Assembly (NCBI GenBank): GCA_034429745.1
Contig: DAOUFY010000080.1
Span: forward strand, 1-5,613
From: JBAXBF01 sp034429745
GTDB lineage: Bacteria; Chloroflexota; Anaerolineae; Anaerolineales; DRKV01
Reading direction: 5' to 3'
DNA: 5,613 nucleotides
Below, one piece after another: positions 4,801-5,613 of the stretch. The translations under genes and the position numbers were made by a program. Below the pieces are notes generated by a model. The model saw nothing but the letters and a program-made list of their open reading frames with translations, made no database searches and was not told where the DNA came from. How positions within the stretch are numbered: position 1 is the stretch's first letter; each line of letters starts with the position of its first letter.

Positions 4801-5613
4801 ATGAATGATTTTATCTATCAACTCCATACCCTATTAACCACATCACCGGGCAATTTGGCTTATCATCTTATCTTAGCTTTTACAATGGCGTGGTGTTTGC
4901 AATACGTCATTATTCAATCTTCTAATAGTGCTCCTCATATTGTAAAAAGATTTATCGTGGGGTTCTCTTTGCTGCTTTCCCTGCAAATCATTTTAGCCCT
5001 TATTAGCGGTGCAGCAAACAATGTATTTTCCAAACCAGAAGATATTTTACCTCCTTTAGATCGAGCTGTTACCGCTCTAAGTCTATGGATTATTCTCTGG
5101 CTTTGGTCTTCACCTAACGCCACTTTGAGAGGAAATTCACTTTTCATCATAGGTGGAATTATTACCACTATATTCTTTTTCACCACTCTTATCGGTTGGA
5201 GTGAAAGAAATTCAGATCTTTTTTTCAACGCCTCGCTACTCAGCCCTTTATGGGCACTATACACGCTTATTACCTGCCTTATTGCTTTTCTTTTGGTCAT
5301 TAATCGTAAACCCATCTTTTGGCAAACTGGCAGCATTTTTTTTGCGATTAATCTTCTTTTCAACTTACTTGCTTTACGATACCCAATTCTTGACAGCCAT
5401 TATCTTGGGATGGTACGGTTTGGGCAAATCATCACCTATCCATTAATGTTTAGCCTAACTTTATCATTGACAAGACAAAAAACCCAAGAAACACGTATAA
5501 TCCAAGAACCCAAATCATCTGAGCCAGAACTTCTTGAAGAATTTATTCACAACTGGCTTCTAGTTCAAAATGGGCTTCTTCAGACTCCCCCTTCTATTAT
5601 AGCCCAATTCTTC
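4801..5613 (+). CDS. Seven-helix membrane protein, probable N-terminal sensor part of a signalling protein; 3' end outside window
   Basis: An uninterrupted frame of 271 codons runs from ATG 4801 to the window edge. The in-frame TAA at 4786 makes this the first ATG; a weak TAAGG lies 10 bases before it. The protein is strongly hydrophobic, with about seven membrane segments at roughly 19-38, 51-71, 89-104, 113-132, 146-166, 173-191 and 205-223. The loops are short, and there is no cleavable signal peptide. After the last helix the character changes to polar and charged (TRQKTQETR, then EPKSSEPELLEEF), which looks like the start of a cytoplasmic domain. This layout is typical of membrane sensors leading into GAF, PAS or histidine kinase modules, and SPGNLAYHLILAF recalls such proteins in Anaerolineae from memory. 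No kinase, GAF or PAS motif is inside the window, so the signalling role is inference. It is divergent from tpiA, with a 210-base gap. Confidence 0.85.
   Translation, partial: MNDFIYQLHTLLTTSPGNLAYHLILAFTMAWCLQYVIIQSSNSAPHIVKRFIVGFSLLLSLQIILALISGAANNVFSKPEDILPPLDRAVTALSLWIILWLWSSPNATLRGNSLFIIGGIITTIFFFTTLIGWSERNSDLFFNASLLSPLWALYTLITCLIAFLLVINRKPIFWQTGSIFFAINLLFNLLALRYPILDSHYLGMVRFGQIITYPLMFSLTLSLTRQKTQETRIIQEPKSSEPELLEEFIHNWLLVQNGLLQTPPSIIAQFF

Noticed and set aside
4935..5363. Minus-strand open frame of 142 codons, rich in Arg and Lys
   Set aside because: It is the reverse reading of the membrane-helix region; the plus-strand frame gives a coherent seven-helix pattern and stays open to the window edge.
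5153..5446. Plus-strand frame of 97 codons in another phase
   Set aside because: Its hydrophobic look comes from T-rich codons of the overlapping membrane protein, which is open over the whole stretch.
1..5613. tRNA or rRNA genes, CRISPR arrays, insertion sequences, phage or defence genes
   Set aside because: Reading both strands shows no cloverleaf, no regularly spaced repeats, no transposase or integrase motifs, and the gene content is housekeeping.

Overview
The window looks like bacterial chromosome, moderately AT-rich by eye. It carries a translation operon and a glycolytic gene on the minus strand, flanked by two plus-strand genes that are cut off by the window edges. The wording of ribosomal protein L20 and of the aldehyde dehydrogenase C-terminus resembles my memory of Chloroflexota (Anaerolineae-like) proteins. 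That placement is an inference from remembered family patterns and was not searched.

Layout from left to right. Bases 1-1482 (+) encode most of an aldehyde dehydrogenase of the 1-pyrroline-5-carboxylate dehydrogenase (RocA) type; its start lies before the window. It converges, with a 4-base gap, on a SpoU/TrmH-family RNA 2'-O-methyltransferase (1487-2275, -). A perfect 14-bp hairpin with a short U-run (2314-2358) separates the methyltransferase from the classic infC-rpmI-rplT operon (IF-3, L35, L20; 2388-3704, -). A good extended -10 promoter (3780-3809) lies just upstream of infC. tpiA (3832-4590, -) is next upstream. A 210-base divergent region follows. From 4801 to the right edge runs an open plus-strand frame for a protein with about seven membrane helices and the start of a cytoplasmic part, probably a membrane sensor.

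How the genes fit together. IF-3, L35 and L20 form the conserved initiation-factor/large-subunit operon, and an rRNA-type methyltransferase downstream of rplT is a familiar arrangement. In many bacteria pheS-pheT come next, but here a convergent dehydrogenase does. tpiA belongs to central carbon metabolism and may be read through into infC, since no terminator is visible between them.

The most useful second-look items are regulatory. They are a possible non-canonical AUC start of infC, a long nested fold in front of rplT that could be an L20 autoregulatory site, an 11-bp inverted repeat inside the end of the methyltransferase gene, and a helical-turn direct repeat in the tpiA promoter region. 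I found no clear new multi-gene system. The truncated seven-helix protein at the right edge is the least explained gene.
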